Assembly: GCA_027064745.1 (NCBI GenBank)
Contig: JAMOPD010000351.1
Location: 1 to 7,224, forward strand
DNA length: 7,224 nucleotides
Reading direction: 5' to 3'
Source: Thermococcaceae archaeon
Lineage (GTDB): Archaea > Methanobacteriota_B > Thermococci > Thermococcales > Thermococcaceae
Part shown: one piece after another, positions 5,291 through 7,224 of the stretch
Layout of the letters: each line of letters opens with the position of its first letter
Position numbering within the stretch: position 1 is the stretch's first letter
Made by a program: the position numbers and the translations under genes
Notes under the pieces: generated by a model
What the model saw: the letters and a program-made list of their open reading frames with translations, nothing else
What the model was told of the DNA's origin: nothing
The model's database searches: none

Positions 5291-6613
5291 ATGGATACCA
5301 AGAAGGCACTGCTTAGTTTGTTCTTAATTGGAGTTTTAGGCATTGCAGTAGTGGCAAGTGGATGTATTGGAGGCCAACAGACTACTACCTCAACGACGAC
5401 CCCATCAACAACAGTTACACAAAAAGAAACAATCACTCAAACAGAAACACAAAAAGAGACCGTTACAAAAACAAAGCCGGTAGAGCAGATTACTTTAAAG
5501 GTAATAGGGCCATGGTCCGGGAAAGAGCTTGATGCTTTTATGGAAGTTATCAAGGCCTTTGAGGCTCAACATCCAAATATAAAGGTGGAATACAAAACAT
5601 ACAGGGCTGAAGACCTTTCGACGATTCTACCTCTCCAGTTTGAGTCGGGAGATACTCCAGCTGATGTCATAGCAATGTGGGGCTGGTTCATTGCAAAAAT
5701 GGGCAAAAAAGGTCATTTAATGAAGTTCAACGGGGTAATAAACCCTGACGAGTACGTTCCTGGCATTCTGGACACAGTTACCGTGGATGGGAATATTTAT
5801 GGTGTTCCATTTACAGCAGCAGCCAAGCCTGGATTCTGGTACAGGAAGTCCTTCTTCAAGAAGCACGGATTAAAGCCACCCAAAACTTGGGATGAGTTCG
5901 TGGCGTTGCTCGATCAGATTAAGCAAATACCGGGAGTTAAAGCTCCAATAGTCAGCGGAGACAGCGTAGGATGGCCACTTTCTGATGTAACTGAACACTT
6001 CATTCTGACCTTTGGAGGAAAGGACCTCCAGCTCAAGCTTATAAAGGGCGAAGTCAAGTGGGAAGATCCACAGGTAAAGAGCATCTTCGAGCAGAGACTT
6101 GTGCCCCTTCTAAAAGCTGGCTACTTCAGCGATCCAATAGAATGGACATCCGCGGTGGATCTATGGTGGAAGGGAGACTATGCATTGTACTTCATGGGTA
6201 CATGGATAACTGGAATGGTTGACGATCCCACAGATCTTGGCTTAATTTCACTACCGGGAGTCAAAGCAATGGTTCTTGCTCCAGACTACTTCATGGTGCC
6301 CAAGTACACAAGCCATCCAAAAGAAGCCATGGAGCTTGCCAAATTCTTGGCAACAGAAGGACAGAGGATTCACGTGGGTACCAAGTCAGGAAAGCTGGCA
6401 ACATGGAAGAAGGTTTCCATTGACGACTACTGGGAGCCAATGAGGGACGTTGCAAAGGTCGTTGCCAATGTAGAGTCAGCACCGGATCTCGATGACAGCG
6501 TTGGCGGTGAGTGGCAGAAGACCTTCTGGGACCAGCTTAAACTCCTCTGGGTACAGCCTGATAGATTAGACGATGTTTTGAGCACGCTGGATGCCAAGTT
6601 TCCAAAGAAGTGA
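5291..6613 (+). CDS. Sugar ABC transporter substrate-binding lipoprotein (family 1 type)
   Basis: Encodes 440 residues from the ATG at 5291. Extracellular, membrane-anchored sugar-binding component of an ABC importer. Seen: Lys-rich N-terminus, hydrophobic segment (about 7-21), lipobox V-A-S-G-C with Cys25 as lipid anchor, a Thr-rich linker (about 30-65) with an internal duplication, then the binding domain (ITLKVIGPWSGKELDAFMEVIKAF) with the family motif region around AFEAQHPNIKVEY, an ADVIAMWGW segment near 124-132, and FWYRKSFFKKHGLKPPKTWDEF near 182-203. Trp residues suitable for sugar stacking recur (for example WW, WGD-like and MGTW segments). The signal peptide is nearly identical to that of the left binding protein, but the mature domains differ clearly. 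The permease start follows 12 bp after the stop, so they form one operon. The TrmB-like operator suggests repression relieved by a sugar; ligand unknown. Confidence 0.92.
   Translation: MDTKKALLSLFLIGVLGIAVVASGCIGGQQTTTSTTTPSTTVTQKETITQTETQKETVTKTKPVEQITLKVIGPWSGKELDAFMEVIKAFEAQHPNIKVEYKTYRAEDLSTILPLQFESGDTPADVIAMWGWFIAKMGKKGHLMKFNGVINPDEYVPGILDTVTVDGNIYGVPFTAAAKPGFWYRKSFFKKHGLKPPKTWDEFVALLDQIKQIPGVKAPIVSGDSVGWPLSDVTEHFILTFGGKDLQLKLIKGEVKWEDPQVKSIFEQRLVPLLKAGYFSDPIEWTSAVDLWWKGDYALYFMGTWITGMVDDPTDLGLISLPGVKAMVLAPDYFMVPKYTSHPKEAMELAKFLATEGQRIHVGTKSGKLATWKKVSIDDYWEPMRDVAKVVANVESAPDLDDSVGGEWQKTFWDQLKLLWVQPDRLDDVLSTLDAKFPKK
5417..5473 (+). repeat. Imperfect tandem repeat in the lipoprotein linker
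   Basis: Two 27-bp units at 5417-5443 and 5447-5473, period 30 bp, encoding TQKETITQT and TQKETVTKT (residues 43-51 and 53-61). This is an in-frame duplication in the Thr-rich spacer that probably sets the distance of the binding domain from the surface layer; no catalytic meaning is expected. Confidence 0.65.
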
Positions 6614-6625
6614 AGGAGGGTCTTA

Positions 6626-7224
6626 ATGAGGAGGCCTAAATCTCTAACTCCCCTTTTTTTCCTTTTACCGGCGCTTGTCTTAATGGTTCCCTTTGTAATA
6701 TACCCCGTGTTCAAAACAATATACCTGAGCTTCTTCCTTGATGGAAAGTTTGTAGGCTTGGAAAATTACAAGAATGTTCTGTTGAGCCCCGATATGGTAA
6801 ACCTCGACAGGTTCCCTACTAAATCTCCCCCGTGGGGAGCTTTAATTCATAACGTGGTGTGGATAGCCATTCATCTTCCCACTACCGTGTTTTTAGGCCT
6901 GGGAATTGCCCTTCTTTTAAGACGGGAGGAGGTGAAGGGGAGTTCTATAATCAAGTCTATAATCTTTTTGGGTATGGTAATCCCGATGATCGTTGGAGGT
7001 TTGATAATTCGCTTTCTCTTTGAGAAGGGAGCCGGAGTAATCCCCGCAATTTTTAGGTTGCTTGGCGTTGAGAGACTCGCGATTACTTGGACAGCATATC
7101 CAGAAACTGCACTCTTTGCTGCAATTTTGGGATCAATATGGATATGGACCGGTTTTAGCATGCTTATGTATTCGGCGGGCTTGGCTTCTATACCCAAGGA
7201 CTATTACGAGGCCGCTTTGATAGA
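6626..7224 (+). CDS. Sugar ABC transporter permease, MalF/UgpA type, C-terminus beyond window
   Basis: Partial gene: 199 full codons are visible and the frame is open at the right edge. Integral membrane subunit forming half of the translocation path. Seen: short basic N-terminus (MRRPKS), first membrane segment about 9-36 (LFFLLPALVLMVPFVIYPV), an external stretch with GLENYKNVL typical of MalF-type permeases, further hydrophobic segments about 72-98, 108-132 and 160-186, and the start of the EAA loop (SIPKDYYEAALI, 188-199) that contacts the ATPase. The GGAGGG ribosome site (6615-6620) precedes the ATG by 5 nt. It follows the binding-protein gene by 12 bp. A second permease (MalG type) and perhaps an ATPase are expected to the right. 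Confidence 0.93.
   Translation, partial: MRRPKSLTPLFFLLPALVLMVPFVIYPVFKTIYLSFFLDGKFVGLENYKNVLLSPDMVNLDRFPTKSPPWGALIHNVVWIAIHLPTTVFLGLGIALLLRREEVKGSSIIKSIIFLGMVIPMIVGGLIIRFLFEKGAGVIPAIFRLLGVERLAITWTAYPETALFAAILGSIWIWTGFSMLMYSAGLASIPKDYYEAALI

Noticed and set aside
5116..5436. Minus-strand 106-codon open frame over the divergent promoter
   Set aside because: It covers the transporter promoter and the antisense of the signal peptide, and its composition mirrors the Thr-rich linker.
6291..7197. Minus-strand open frames within the right transporter operon
   Set aside because: They are antisense to the binding protein and permease coding regions, and no promoter or family motif supports them.

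Overview
The window looks like chromosomal DNA of a hyperthermophilic euryarchaeon of the order Thermococcales (Thermococcus/Pyrococcus type). The evidence is archaeal promoters (A/T-rich TATA boxes about 25 nt before inferred transcription starts), short leaders with GGTG/GGAGG ribosome sites, archaeal sugar-binding lipoproteins with an ASGC lipobox followed by a Thr/Ser-rich linker, and promoter palindromes resembling known Thermococcales sugar-regulator sites. The species cannot be read from the sequence.

Layout. Positions 1-800 (minus) hold the 5' two-thirds or so of a sugar ABC transporter substrate-binding lipoprotein that runs off the left edge. Upstream of it on the same strand lie two translationally coupled Gfo/Idh/MocA dehydrogenases (905-1918 and 1915-2925, 4-bp overlap). 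A divergent plus-strand gene (3018-4160) encodes a GT-A glycosyltransferase resembling the retaining GT81/GT78 enzymes (glucosyl-3-phosphoglycerate synthase, mannosylglycerate synthase). Its 3' end overlaps by 36 bp a convergent PfkB-family sugar kinase (4125-5066, minus). From 5291 to the right edge a second sugar ABC transporter operon begins on the plus strand: a substrate-binding lipoprotein (5291-6613) and a MalF-type permease cut by the edge (6626-7224). No gene-free stretch exceeds 300 bases; the longest, 5067-5290, is a divergent promoter region. I see no tRNA, rRNA, CRISPR or mobile element.

How it may work together. Two sugar importers flank two NAD(P)-type sugar or polyol dehydrogenases, a PfkB kinase and a solute-type glycosyltransferase. 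This suggests import of one or two carbohydrates (or polyol/glycoside solutes), oxidation or epimerisation at the keto level, and phosphorylation, with the glycosyltransferase either making or remodelling a related glycoside. The actual substrate is not determined by the sequence.

The most striking signal is regulatory. The promoters of the dehydrogenase pair and of the left binding protein share a 17-bp inverted repeat, AACCAC-N5-GTGGTT (one mismatch in the second copy), set 13-14 bp upstream of a TTATATAT box. It has the size and CAC-N5-GTG core of the Thermococcales Glycolytic Motif but different flanks. The right-hand transporter promoter carries a different, perfect palindrome centred on TACTTTTAGTA, matching the TACT-N3-AGTA pattern reported for TrmB, and a degenerate relative lies before the kinase. 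The cluster therefore appears to be two differently controlled half-regulons set side by side.
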